Part shown: positions 44,691-51,653 of the stretch, one piece after another | Layout of the letters: every line of letters starts with the position of its first letter | Position numbering within the stretch: the first letter of the stretch is position 1 | Assembly (NCBI GenBank): GCA_964586145.1 | Contig: CAZPHH010000001.1 | Coordinates: 53,944 to 117,943 of the forward strand | Length of the DNA: 64,000 nt | Source of the DNA: JAFGJQ01 sp964586145 | Lineage (GTDB): Bacteria > Planctomycetota > Phycisphaerae > UBA1845 | Direction: 5' to 3' | Position numbers and translations under genes: made by a program | Notes under the pieces: generated by a model | The model's input: only the letters and a program-made list of their open reading frames with translations | Told to the model about the DNA's origin: nothing | Databases searched by the model: none

Positions 44691-45148
44691 GAGCCGACAT
44701 CCTGACTGACCAGTGCGGGCCGATGGACGAACAGGGCGTTGGCCGTCGCCCGAACGCGGCCGTTTTGCAGCAGTTCCGCCCGGAGCTGGTGGGCGGATGA
44801 CGCCGATCGAACGAGCCGGGCCCGCACCCGCACCGGGGCGTCCACCGTGACCGGGTGGCGGAACTTGATCTCCAGGGTCGCCGTCACGCCGGCGTAGCCG
44901 TGGGCGAAAAGACAATGCGTCATGGCCGCATCGAGCAGCAACGAGATGATGCCGCCATGCATCAGGCGTGCGTACCCCTGCAGGGACTCATCGCCGTTCA
45001 GCGTCGCTTCGACCCAGCCGTCCTCGCCCTGCCGGAACGCGAGGTTCAGGCCTCGCTGGTTGTCCGACCCGCAGACCACGCAACGCCCGTGTCCGGGATT
45101 TCGCGCAACGGGTCGGGCGTCCGGCCCGCGCTCAGTGATCACAGACAT
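44666..45148 (-). CDS. PaaI-type hotdog thioesterase with N-terminal Cys motif
   Basis: 160 residues from ATG 45148, whose start lies in the end of the NifX-like gene (17-bp overlap). The N-terminal CVVCGSDNQRGLNLAF is the CxxCGxxNxxGL motif of a PaaI subgroup; YARLMHGGIISLLLDAAMTH is the hotdog helix, and LEIKFRHPV the following strand. It should hydrolyse an acyl-CoA. The overlaps on both sides place it firmly in the NifX-MBL operon. Confidence 0.87.
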   Translation of the reverse strand: MSVITERGPDARPVARNPGHGRCVVCGSDNQRGLNLAFRQGEDGWVEATLNGDESLQGYARLMHGGIISLLLDAAMTHCLFAHGYAGVTATLEIKFRHPVTVDAPVRVRARLVRSASSAHQLRAELLQNGRVRATANALFVHRPALVSQDVGSCPVCPRE

Positions 45149-45470
45149 TGTCGCCTGCTTCCAGCGTTCCGGCCAGATAGGCGGTGGCAATCTCGTCCGG
45201 GGTCCCTACCAACGCGCCGACGACGACCTTGACGCCGTTCTGCGTGAAAAGCTGCACAGCCCGCTGGCCCATCCCCCCGGCGATGATCACGTTCACGCCC
45301 TGCCCGTGCAGCCAGCGGGGCAGCACGCCCGGCTCGTGCGCGGGCGGGACCAGGTACTCGCTATTCAGAACGGTCTGCGCGGCCGGGTCCACCTCAAGAA
45401 CGGCAAACTGCTCGCAGTGCCCGAAGTGCATGCAGAGCTGCCCGCCCGCAACCGGTATGGCGATCTTCAT
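45132..45470 (-). CDS. NifX/NifB-C-terminal-like (dinitrogenase iron-molybdenum cofactor) family protein
   Basis: 112 residues from ATG 45470 with AGGAG upstream. The start MKIAIPVAGGQLCMHFGHCEQFAVLEVD, the VNVIIAGGMGQRAVQLF core and GTPDEIATAYLAGTLE tail are the NifX/MTH1175 family. This branch carries extra C and H residues (LCMHFGHCE) that could bind a metal cluster. Family members carry Fe-Mo or Fe-S precursors; in Desulfovibrio the ORP protein of this family holds a Mo-Cu cluster. No nitrogenase is in the window. Confidence 0.9.
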   Translation of the reverse strand: MKIAIPVAGGQLCMHFGHCEQFAVLEVDPAAQTVLNSEYLVPPAHEPGVLPRWLHGQGVNVIIAGGMGQRAVQLFTQNGVKVVVGALVGTPDEIATAYLAGTLEAGDNVCDH

Positions 45471-45529
45471 ACGAACTCCTGTCATCTTCTCCACCTGTCT
45501 GAGCCGCCGTCTCGACGGGGCCCGTGTCG

Positions 45530-45892
45530 TCAGGACCAGTGCCCTTCCACGTTTGCCGCGGCGACGGGCGGCAACCGGCCCGCTGTGAAATCCTCGACGG
45601 CCTGTCGCACCGTGCCGGCCCCGCCGGTGTAGACCTGGATTTTACCTGCCGCCAGGGTCGCGAAGGCCTTGGGGCCCACGTTTCCGGTGATCAGCGCCTG
45701 GACACCCAGCGCGACGACGTTTCGCCCCGCCTGGATTCCCGCCCCCTGGGCCGCGTTCAGGTTGATGCTGTTGTCCACGGCCGAGTGCTCGCCCGTCTCC
45801 GTGTCCACGACGATCAGGTACGCAGCCCGTCCGAACCGGGGGTCCATCGGGGAATCCAGGTCCGGCCCCTGGGATGTCACGACAACGCGCAT
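45530..45892 (-). CDS. NifX-family protein (ORP-like)
   Basis: 120 residues from ATG 45892 with GGAGGAG four bases upstream. Typical strings: SPMDPRFGRAAYLIVVD, ISLNAAQG-type (INLNAAQGAGIQAG), and ALGVQALITGNVGPKAFATL. This is the second member of the family in the minus-strand operon, 59 bp before the first. It likely binds a metal cluster or cluster precursor for the Fe-S proteins coded on the other side of the sigma-54 activator. Confidence 0.9.
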   Translation of the reverse strand: MRVVVTSQGPDLDSPMDPRFGRAAYLIVVDTETGEHSAVDNSINLNAAQGAGIQAGRNVVALGVQALITGNVGPKAFATLAAGKIQVYTGGAGTVRQAVEDFTAGRLPPVAAANVEGHWS

Positions 45893-45965
45893 CACTCCTC
45901 CGTGCTCGTTGATCGAGCCCCTCGCCATAGGCAACGTTCCAGGGCAGCCGGAAAGAACGCGAACA

Positions 45966-46931
45966 CTACCAGCCAGCGCAGGGATTGTACATGCTTTCCA
46001 CGTCTTCGAGCTCCTCGAGAGGAACCGCCGGCGTGGGGGTCGTATACGTCACTTCGCGGTTGTCCGGGACCATGCTCAGCGGTACGCCGATGTTCACGCC
46101 GTGCTCCGCCTTCACCCACTCGTCGAAAGTGGCAACCCATTCAACCTCCTCACTATCGAGAAGCCATTCGTACGGTTCCCACCAGTCCTTCTTCATTCCG
46201 CCGAGATACGAATGGGTCGATACCAGGACGCGCTTGGGATACTTCTCCAGCGTATCCTCCATGATTTGTTGGAACTCTTCTCCCGTAGCGCCGCGCGCGA
46301 AGAGCGAGTAATCACAAAGGCTGCCGCGGCCCATGTCCTCAAACGTCACGTTGCTTTGCGAGATGATTTTGCAGGCATACTCGTCCGGATCGAAGATAAC
46401 GGCTTCCACGTCGCTGGCGCCCCGGGCGAAAACGTACTCCACGCCAACCTCATCGGCCGCCTTCAGCGTGTTTTCGTCCCAGGCCGCATAGGCGCTGCTG
46501 AACGTGCGCATCGGCTTGCCCGTCACTCGCTCAATCACCTCTTTCGCGTCCAGCATGCCCTGAAGCTGGTCCTCGTACGGCACGTCCCACAGCGGCCCGC
46601 CGTCATACAGCCCCATGATCTCATGGCCGTTATCGGCCAACCACTTGAAGTCTTCCGGATACGCCTCCACGATGGGCCATCGTACGTTGACGATTGATTT
46701 CAGCCCGCGCACGTCCAGTTCGTACGCCCAGTTTCTCAGCCCCTGGATGTCATCGTGGAACTCGATGAGCTGCATGAACATCCGCGGCTTCTGGATCACA
46801 AAGGGCGCTGTGTCCGTCGGCTGCGGGTCGGGCGTCTCCGTGGTCGGCGGGGTGGTCGCATTGCAGCCGCACAGCACGACGGCAACGAGGGCCGACAGCA
46901 CCACGAGTCTGTAGATTCTTGCCCGCATCAT
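45966..46931 (-). CDS. Lipoprotein with polysaccharide-deacetylase-like domain
   Basis: 321 residues from the first of two adjacent ATGs (GGAGG upstream). A lipoprotein signal (LVVLSALVAVVLCGC) is followed by a Thr/Pro-rich linker (ATTPPTTETPDPQPTDTAP). The main domain resembles the NodB/polysaccharide-deacetylase barrel: VNVRWPIVEAYPEDFKWLADN (looking like the helix before the HE...H region), GHEIMGLYDGG, and FSSAYAAWDENTLKAADEVG. The canonical metal His pair is not clear, so enzymic activity is unproven. It lies between a sigma-54-type promoter and the NifX genes. Confidence 0.62.
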   Translation of the reverse strand: MMRARIYRLVVLSALVAVVLCGCNATTPPTTETPDPQPTDTAPFVIQKPRMFMQLIEFHDDIQGLRNWAYELDVRGLKSIVNVRWPIVEAYPEDFKWLADNGHEIMGLYDGGPLWDVPYEDQLQGMLDAKEVIERVTGKPMRTFSSAYAAWDENTLKAADEVGVEYVFARGASDVEAVIFDPDEYACKIISQSNVTFEDMGRGSLCDYSLFARGATGEEFQQIMEDTLEKYPKRVLVSTHSYLGGMKKDWWEPYEWLLDSEEVEWVATFDEWVKAEHGVNIGVPLSMVPDNREVTYTTPTPAVPLEELEDVESMYNPCAGW

Positions 46932-47078
46932 GGTAGGTTCCTCCTTTTCGCTACCTGTGTGTGGTTTTTCCCAGCCGTCCGTGAGGCTCTTGGGGCTCCC
47001 AACCACGAAACGGCATTCCCCGACAAAGAAACACGCCCTGCGAACACGCAGGGGCTTGCTGGAATTCAATACGGCCGT

Positions 47079-47615
47079 CTACGGTGTCTCCTCGTCTTCC
47101 GGTTGGAGCAGGGCCTCCAGCGCCGCCTCCACTTCCGCGTCGAATCCGGAGAAGGCCCGGCCCTTGAAGAAGAAGACGGGCAGGTACTCGAAGCTGGTGG
47201 ACACGCCCTCGCTGGCGGCGAACTGGCCCGCGAGTTGATCCAGCAGGTCTGCCTCGTCTTCCTCGGTGGTCAGGTGTTCCTCAATAACCAGGGCGGAATG
47301 CTCCGCTTGCGACTCCTCCATCCATCGCAGCGCGGCCAGGCACATCGGACCGGAGTTGTTGTGAAAGACCAGCATCGTGTCCGCCGCGGGATCGGGCATG
47401 CAGATGTCCTCGAGGCACTCGAGTCCCTCTTCGCAGGTTCCATCGATCAGGCACGCCCCCCCCAACTCACCCCGCGCAAAACTCGGCGTGGTCTGCCCAC
47501 CTCCGCCAAGCCGGGCCTGGCAGGTGGGGCAGTTGGCCGGGTCAAGCGTGCAACCGGCCAGCAGGCCGCCGATCAGAAGCCCAAACGCCCCCATCAGACA
47601 TCCACAGCGAAACAT
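47079..47615 (-). CDS. Cys-rich lipoprotein with possible thioredoxin/glutaredoxin-like domain
   Basis: 178 residues from ATG 47615 (AAAGGA upstream). The signal is MFRCGCLMGAFGLLIGGLLAGC. Then CPTCQ, a small Cys-rich unit (CLIDGTCEEGLECLEDIC), and a domain beginning DTMLVFHNNSGPMCLAALRWM that ends FFFKGRAFSGFDAEVEAALEALL, like a thioredoxin-fold strand/helix order with a single Cys. It may act in thiol or peroxide handling in the envelope. A near-consensus -24/-12 promoter lies 73 bp upstream, so it is likely the first gene of a sigma-54 operon. Confidence 0.72.
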   Translation of the reverse strand: MFRCGCLMGAFGLLIGGLLAGCTLDPANCPTCQARLGGGGQTTPSFARGELGGACLIDGTCEEGLECLEDICMPDPAADTMLVFHNNSGPMCLAALRWMEESQAEHSALVIEEHLTTEEDEADLLDQLAGQFAASEGVSTSFEYLPVFFFKGRAFSGFDAEVEAALEALLQPEDEETP

Positions 47616-47687
47616 GAAGTCGATCCTTTCTTCAAGCGCAGACCAAAACTTCACCCACCGATGACCAATCCAACCCGCATAACTCTA

Positions 47688-47703
47688 GGCAAGGCTTGTT
47701 CCA
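47688..47703 (-). promoter_or_regulatory. Sigma-54 -24/-12 promoter (minus strand)
   Basis: On the minus strand the sequence is TGGAACAAGCCTTGCC, with GG and GC spaced by exactly ten bases; it matches 14 of 16 positions of TGGCACRNNNNTTGCW. The predicted start is about 60 bases before the Cys-rich lipoprotein gene at 47615. The gene next door codes for a sigma-54 activator. Confidence 0.7.
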
Positions 47704-47816
47704 GGGCGGCCCGGCGGGGGTGATTATCGGTCTTAATCGCAGTAACGATGGAAGGTTAGGATGGTATCCCCCATGCCGGGAAACGAGCGGCGACCGCTGC
47801 TCAACCTGGGATACCG

Positions 47817-47829
47817 TTGCATTTTGCCA
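47817..47829 (-). promoter_or_regulatory. Enhancer-like site similar to TTGCAMATTGCAA
   Basis: On the minus strand TGGCAAAATGCAA matches TTGCAAATTGCAA at 11 of 13 positions. It is about 115 bp upstream of the -24/-12 element at 47688, a normal activator distance, and just beyond the stop of the activator gene. Confidence 0.4.
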
Positions 47830-47831
47830 CG

Positions 47832-49199
47832 CTATCGACGCCGGCTCCGACCATCGGTCGCGGGGGCCTCGATGCCCAGGGCCTTGAGCTTGCGGTACAA
47901 CGTGCTGGGATCGATGCCCAGATCGGCCGCAGCCTGCTTGCGGTTGCCCTCGTGACGCCGTAGGGCCTCGGCGATCAGCATCCGCTCCATCGATTCCAGC
48001 GTGGTGGGGCCTTCGTCGTCCCGGGAGGACCGGCCGGCCGCGGGGCGCAGCTCCGGGGGCAGGTGATGCAGGTCGATCAGCCCGCCGCCGCAGAGCACGA
48101 ATGCCTGCTCGATGATGTTCTCCAACTCGCGGACGTTGCCGGGATAGTCGTGCTCCATCAGTCGGGCAAGCACCCCGCTGGACACGCCGACAATGTCCTT
48201 GCCCTGCACGCCGTTGAATCTCGATACCAGCCGGTCAATGAGCAAAGGAATGTCCTCGCGGCGCTGCCGCAGGCTCGGCAGCTTCAGATGCACCACGCGA
48301 ACGCGATAGTACAGGTCTTCGCGAAAAACCCCCGTTCCAACGAGTTCGGCCAGGTCCTTGTTCGTCGCCGCCACCACCCGGACGTTCACCTTCAGCGATT
48401 CGACGGATCCCAGCGGCTCGATACACCGCTCCTGCAGCACCCGCAGCAGCCGTGCCTGCATTGCCGGTGAAATGTCGCCGATCTCGTCGAGGAAGACGGT
48501 CCCGCCGTCGGCCAGGGCAAACCGGCCGGGTTTGTCCCTCCGTGCGTCCGTGAACGCCCCGGCCTTGTGCCCGAACAGCTCGGATTCCAGCAGCGTATCG
48601 GGCAGCGCGGCGCAATTGATGGCCACAAAACGCTTCTTCCGCCGGCGCGAGAGGTTATGGATCGCCCGGGCGAACAGCTCCTTGCCCGTGCCGCTGGCCC
48701 CTTCGATCAAGACGGTGCTGTCGCTTTCGGCCACCTGCGGCAGAATCTGAAAAAGGCTCATCATGGCCGGGCTGCGCCCCACGATGTCCTCGAAGGTGTA
48801 GCGTGCCTCCAACTCCTTCTGAAGCTGCTCCACCTGGCTGAGATCCTGAAACGTCTCCACTCCACCGATGATCGACGCATCCGGGGCCTGAAGCAGAGCG
48901 GTGGAAATGCGGATCGGGATCCGCTGTCCGGAGTGGCTGACGATATGGGCCGTCGCGTTCACGACCGGTTTGCCCGTGCTCAGCGTGCGTCGCAGGGCGC
49001 AGGCACTCTCGCAGATGCTCGCCCGGAACACTTCGCAGCAGGGGCGACCCAGCGCTTCGGCCCTGGAAACCCCCGTGATGCGTGCCGCCGCCTGGTTGAA
49101 CGCGGTGATGCGCCAGTCCAGATCGACGGTGAACACACCCTCGTTAATCGAGTCCAGGATTACGTCCTGCGGCTGGCCGCCGGAGACTGCGGGCATCAT
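47832..49199 (-). CDS. Sigma-54-dependent transcriptional activator: PAS, AAA+, Fis-type HTH
   Basis: 455 residues; the second ATG (49196) has the better spacing to GAGGTGG. A PAS domain (about 10-125) carries four cysteines C54, C55, C63 and C67 in RPCCEVFRASICESACALR. The AAA+ domain has Walker A GASGTGKE, the sigma-54 contact loop as GAFTDA instead of GAFTGA, Walker B GGTVFLDEIGD, and the switch region. A Fis HTH ends it (NRKQAAADLGIDPSTLYRKLKALG). It should activate the two flanking gene sets; the PAS cysteines may sense redox or an Fe-S cluster. This type of activator controls the divergent orp operons in Desulfovibrio vulgaris. Confidence 0.93.
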   Translation of the reverse strand: MMPAVSGGQPQDVILDSINEGVFTVDLDWRITAFNQAAARITGVSRAEALGRPCCEVFRASICESACALRRTLSTGKPVVNATAHIVSHSGQRIPIRISTALLQAPDASIIGGVETFQDLSQVEQLQKELEARYTFEDIVGRSPAMMSLFQILPQVAESDSTVLIEGASGTGKELFARAIHNLSRRRKKRFVAINCAALPDTLLESELFGHKAGAFTDARRDKPGRFALADGGTVFLDEIGDISPAMQARLLRVLQERCIEPLGSVESLKVNVRVVAATNKDLAELVGTGVFREDLYYRVRVVHLKLPSLRQRREDIPLLIDRLVSRFNGVQGKDIVGVSSGVLARLMEHDYPGNVRELENIIEQAFVLCGGGLIDLHHLPPELRPAAGRSSRDDEGPTTLESMERMLIAEALRRHEGNRKQAAADLGIDPSTLYRKLKALGIEAPATDGRSRRR

Positions 49200-49232
49200 C
49201 CACCTCGTTCAGTAGGATCGTATGCGCCAATT

Positions 49233-49245
49233 TTGCAAATTGCAA
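49233..49245 (+). promoter_or_regulatory. Enhancer-like site 1, TTGCAAATTGCAA
   Basis: The 13-mer contains the palindrome TGCAA-A-TTGCA. It is repeated 33 bp downstream with one difference, that is about three helical turns, so both copies lie on the same DNA face. Expected binding site of the activator coded next to it. Confidence 0.6.
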
Positions 49246-49265
49246 CGATATTCGGATTCACAAAA

Positions 49266-49278
49266 TTGCACATTGCAA
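49266..49278 (+). promoter_or_regulatory. Enhancer-like site 2, TTGCACATTGCAA
   Basis: Matches site 1 at 12 of 13 positions and ends 90 bp before the -24 element at 49368. Confidence 0.6.
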
Positions 49279-49367
49279 TAACCTGCCGGATGGACGCTCT
49301 GATCGACAAAGATCATAAAATCATGTCGATTAAGACATTACAGATGTAATCTACAGAAACCGCTCGC

Positions 49368-49383
49368 TGGCACGCAATCTGTG
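49368..49383 (+). promoter_or_regulatory. Possible sigma-54 -24/-12 promoter (plus strand)
   Basis: TGGCACGCAATCTGTG has a perfect -24 half (TGGCACG) but a poor -12 half (GT instead of GC). If used, transcription would start only a few bases before the NifX-like start codon at 49397, giving an almost leaderless mRNA, which is a point against it. Confidence 0.4.
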
Positions 49384-49396
49384 ACGAGTGGTCACG

Positions 49397-49804
49397 ATGA
49401 AGATTGCGATTCCTCAGTGGCAGGGCCGGGTCTCGCCCGTTCTCGATGCGGCGGCCAATCTGCTCATCGTGGAAGTGACCGACGGGCAGCCGACCAGCCG
49501 CCGGGAGCTTCACGTGGCGGCGGCCGATCCGATCGAGCGTGCTCGGGAGATCGGGCGGGAGGGGGCAGACGTACTGATCTGCGGGGCCCTCTCCTGGCCA
49601 CTGGAGGCGGCGCTGTCCTCGGCGGGCATTCGCGTGGTCTCGCATATCTGCGGAAGCGTGGATGCGGTGCTGGAAGCCTTTCTGGATGGCTCGCTGGGGC
49701 GCAACTCGTTCGTGATGCCCGGTTGTTGCGGGCGACGGCGGCGTGGGCAGGGCGGTCCCGGCCGGGGACGAGGTCGCCGAGGCAAGTCGCAAGACGTGGG
49801 ATGA
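49397..49804 (+). CDS. NifX-family protein (ORP-like), first gene of right-hand operon
   Basis: 135 residues from ATG 49397, where the family's own start MKIAIPQWQGRVSPVLDAA begins; a GTG three codons upstream is possible. VLICGALSWPLEAALSSAGIRV and the late PGCCGRRRR are typical of the ORP-like branch. The C-terminus is a Gly/Arg-rich tail. It probably carries a metal cluster for the Fe-S proteins that follow. It is divergent from the sigma-54 activator gene and 83 bp before the DUF5320-like gene. Confidence 0.9.
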   Translation: MKIAIPQWQGRVSPVLDAAANLLIVEVTDGQPTSRRELHVAAADPIERAREIGREGADVLICGALSWPLEAALSSAGIRVVSHICGSVDAVLEAFLDGSLGRNSFVMPGCCGRRRRGQGGPGRGRGRRGKSQDVG

Positions 49805-49887
49805 CGTTTCCGCCGACAGGCAGGCGGAGTCATGAGAGAAACAGACCGCGCAGCAGATTGCGCAGAACCAGTAAGGAGGTTGTTACG

Positions 49888-50253
49888 ATGCCGGCAGGTG
49901 ATCGAACGGGACCGTTGGGAATGGGTCCGATGACGGGTCGGGGTGCGGGGTATTGTGCGGGGTTTGCGGTGCCGGGCTACATGAACCCGACGCCGGGCCT
50001 TGGTCGAGGAATGGGACGTGGGATGGGGTTCGGACGGGGCCGCGGGGGTGGAGGCGGGCGAGGGTGGCGCCACTGGTACTACGCCACGGGCCTCCCGTTC
50101 TGGGCACGCACCGGCATGCCCTTCGTTGCGGACGCGCCGCCGGACGCCGAAGCCCGCACCCTGCGCGTACAGGCCGAACAGATGGAGAAGACGCTCGAGG
50201 ACATCCGTAGGCGTCTTGCCGAAATCGAGGCCACCCAAGCGAAGGAGTCCTGA
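49888..50253 (+). CDS. DUF5320-like Gly/Met-rich protein
   Basis: 121 residues with TAAGGAGGT upstream, the best ribosome site in the locus. The start MPAGDRTGPLGMGPMTGRGA and GYCAGF, then a Gly/Arg-rich stretch and a terminal coiled coil (EARTLRVQAEQMEKTLEDIR), are the pattern of DUF5320. These small proteins are usually found next to NifX and MinD-type Fe-S ATPases. Function is unknown. Confidence 0.87.
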   Translation: MPAGDRTGPLGMGPMTGRGAGYCAGFAVPGYMNPTPGLGRGMGRGMGFGRGRGGGGGRGWRHWYYATGLPFWARTGMPFVADAPPDAEARTLRVQAEQMEKTLEDIRRRLAEIEATQAKES

Positions 50254-50254
50254 C

Positions 50255-50722
50255 GTGGCCGGACGCGGTTGTCATGGGCGGCGAGGTCGGGGCCTGCGTG
50301 ATGGGCGGGGGCAGGGCAGAGGGCAAGGTCTCGGTGTGCGCTGCGCCCGGAACCCCGGCATGATGCCGAACAGCGCTTCCGGGACGGCCGCCTCGGGTAC
50401 GCTCGAGGGTCCGCCCCCGCCCAGTGCGCCCCCGCCGCCGGTGGAACACGGTCAACTTCGACAGGAGGCCGAGCGGCTCCAGGGCCGGCTTGAAGTCATC
50501 CGCGCCCGCCTGGAGGCGGTGGAGCCGACCGCGGTCCGCCGCGTGGCGGTGGTTGACCACAGGGCCTGCCAACTCTGCGGCGTCTGCGAAGAGGCGTGTC
50601 CCCAGGGTGCCATCCGGATGATCGGACGGATCGACGTGGACCGCACCCGATGCACGGGCTGCGGCGCGTGCGTCGGATCGTGCCCGGCCGGCGCCATCCA
50701 CCTGGAGAGCGGTGGAAAGTGA
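50255..50722 (+). CDS. Two-[4Fe-4S] ferredoxin-like protein with Gly/Arg- and Pro-rich N-terminus
   Basis: 155 residues from a GTG one base after the DUF5320 stop (AGGAG upstream). The first part repeats the Gly/Arg-rich theme of DUF5320 and adds PPPPSAPPPP, then a helix (EAERLQGRLEVIRARLEAVE). The C-terminal half is a 2x[4Fe-4S] ferredoxin with CQLCGVCEEACPQGA and CTGCGACVGSCPAGA. It looks like a fusion of a DUF5320-type head with a ferredoxin and may pass electrons to the MinD-type ATPases. Confidence 0.85.
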   Translation: MAGRGCHGRRGRGLRDGRGQGRGQGLGVRCARNPGMMPNSASGTAASGTLEGPPPPSAPPPPVEHGQLRQEAERLQGRLEVIRARLEAVEPTAVRRVAVVDHRACQLCGVCEEACPQGAIRMIGRIDVDRTRCTGCGACVGSCPAGAIHLESGGK

Positions 50723-50730
50723 GGGCCTCT

Positions 50731-51018
50731 ATGGACGTACCGCCCGATGAATGTCGCGACCGACTTCGGTTTCGCCTCAATGACGCGAGCGGCGTTCTCC
50801 GCTTTGTGGAATTCGAGATTGTGGATACACCGGCCTGCCGAGACCTGGAGACGACGCTTCGCGACTATCTCGTCGGCCGTCCGCTGGCCGAGGTGGACCT
50901 GGAGTATCTGCAAGAGCTGCGTTGCGCGGGTCGTTGCGAGTGCATTCATACGGTGATCGGGGAAGTGCAGAAACACCAGGCGCTGTTTCTCCATGACCGG
51001 AGAAAGAAACCCGCTTGA
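50731..51018 (+). CDS. Small NifU/IscU-N-terminal-like protein
   Basis: 95 residues. The pattern 'RFRLNDASGVLRFVEFEIVD ... C ... LVGRPLAEVDLEYL ... CAGRCECIHTVIGEVQK' has the layout of NifU-N scaffold proteins with conserved cysteines (one near residue 36, then three near 68-74). The resemblance is modest and I rank it as likely, not certain. It lies 8 bp after the ferredoxin gene and touches the membrane-protein gene (one shared base). Confidence 0.6.
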   Translation: MDVPPDECRDRLRFRLNDASGVLRFVEFEIVDTPACRDLETTLRDYLVGRPLAEVDLEYLQELRCAGRCECIHTVIGEVQKHQALFLHDRRKKPA

Positions 51019-51653
51019 TGCTGAAAACCATCCCGAGAGAACTCAGGGCACACGCGCCCTTCACGGCGATGGGGACGCTGACCGGTCTGGTCCTCATGGC
51101 GGTCATTGTCTACGCCGAGGTCCCCCGGTCTGCGTCCGGCGCGTTGTTCTGGACCCTCCACCCGCTGCACGTCGTGCTCAGTGCCCTGGTGACGACGGCC
51201 ATGTACGAGCGTCACGGGCCGCATTCCCTGGGCTCGCGACTTCTTGTCGGGTACCTCGGGTCCATCGGGATCGCCACGCTCAGCGACTCCGTGATGCCTT
51301 TCGTGGGTGAATGGCTGCTGGATATGCCGAACCGCGGCATCCACATCGGGTTCATCGAGAAGTGGTGGCTGGTCAATCCCCTGGCCCTGGCGGGAATCAT
51401 CCTGGGCATCCGCTGGCCGCACACGCGGGTGCCCCATGCGGCGCACGTGCTTCTGAGTACCTGGGCGTCGTTGTTTCATATGACGATGGCGGCAGGAAGC
51501 CAGGTCGGCTGGGGCACGATCCTGCTCGCCGGTGCTTTTCTCTTCCTGGCCGTCTGGGTCCCCTGCTGCACCAGCGACATCGTGTTCCCCCTGCTCTTTG
51601 TTCGTCGCGCCGATACGCCGGCGGCGCATACCGTACGGGGTGAAGCGTCATGA
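51018..51653 (+). CDS. Integral membrane protein of NifX-MinD locus, unknown function
   Basis: 211 residues with five to six hydrophobic helices (GTLTGLVLMAVIVYAEV; LHPLHVVLSALVTTAMY; LVGYLGSIGIATLSDSV; ALAGIILGIRW; ILLAGAFLFLAVWVPCC). Several His are near membrane ends (HPLHV, HVLLSTWASLFH), and a late CC pair is present, which could bind metal. It overlaps both neighbours (TGATG before, ATGA after), so it is part of the operon. I do not recognise a named family. Confidence 0.75.
   Translation: MLKTIPRELRAHAPFTAMGTLTGLVLMAVIVYAEVPRSASGALFWTLHPLHVVLSALVTTAMYERHGPHSLGSRLLVGYLGSIGIATLSDSVMPFVGEWLLDMPNRGIHIGFIEKWWLVNPLALAGIILGIRWPHTRVPHAAHVLLSTWASLFHMTMAAGSQVGWGTILLAGAFLFLAVWVPCCTSDIVFPLLFVRRADTPAAHTVRGEAS

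Noticed and set aside
45893..45965. Sigma-54 promoter directly before the left-arm NifX genes
   Set aside because: TGGAACGTTGCC looks similar but GG and GC are not ten bases apart.
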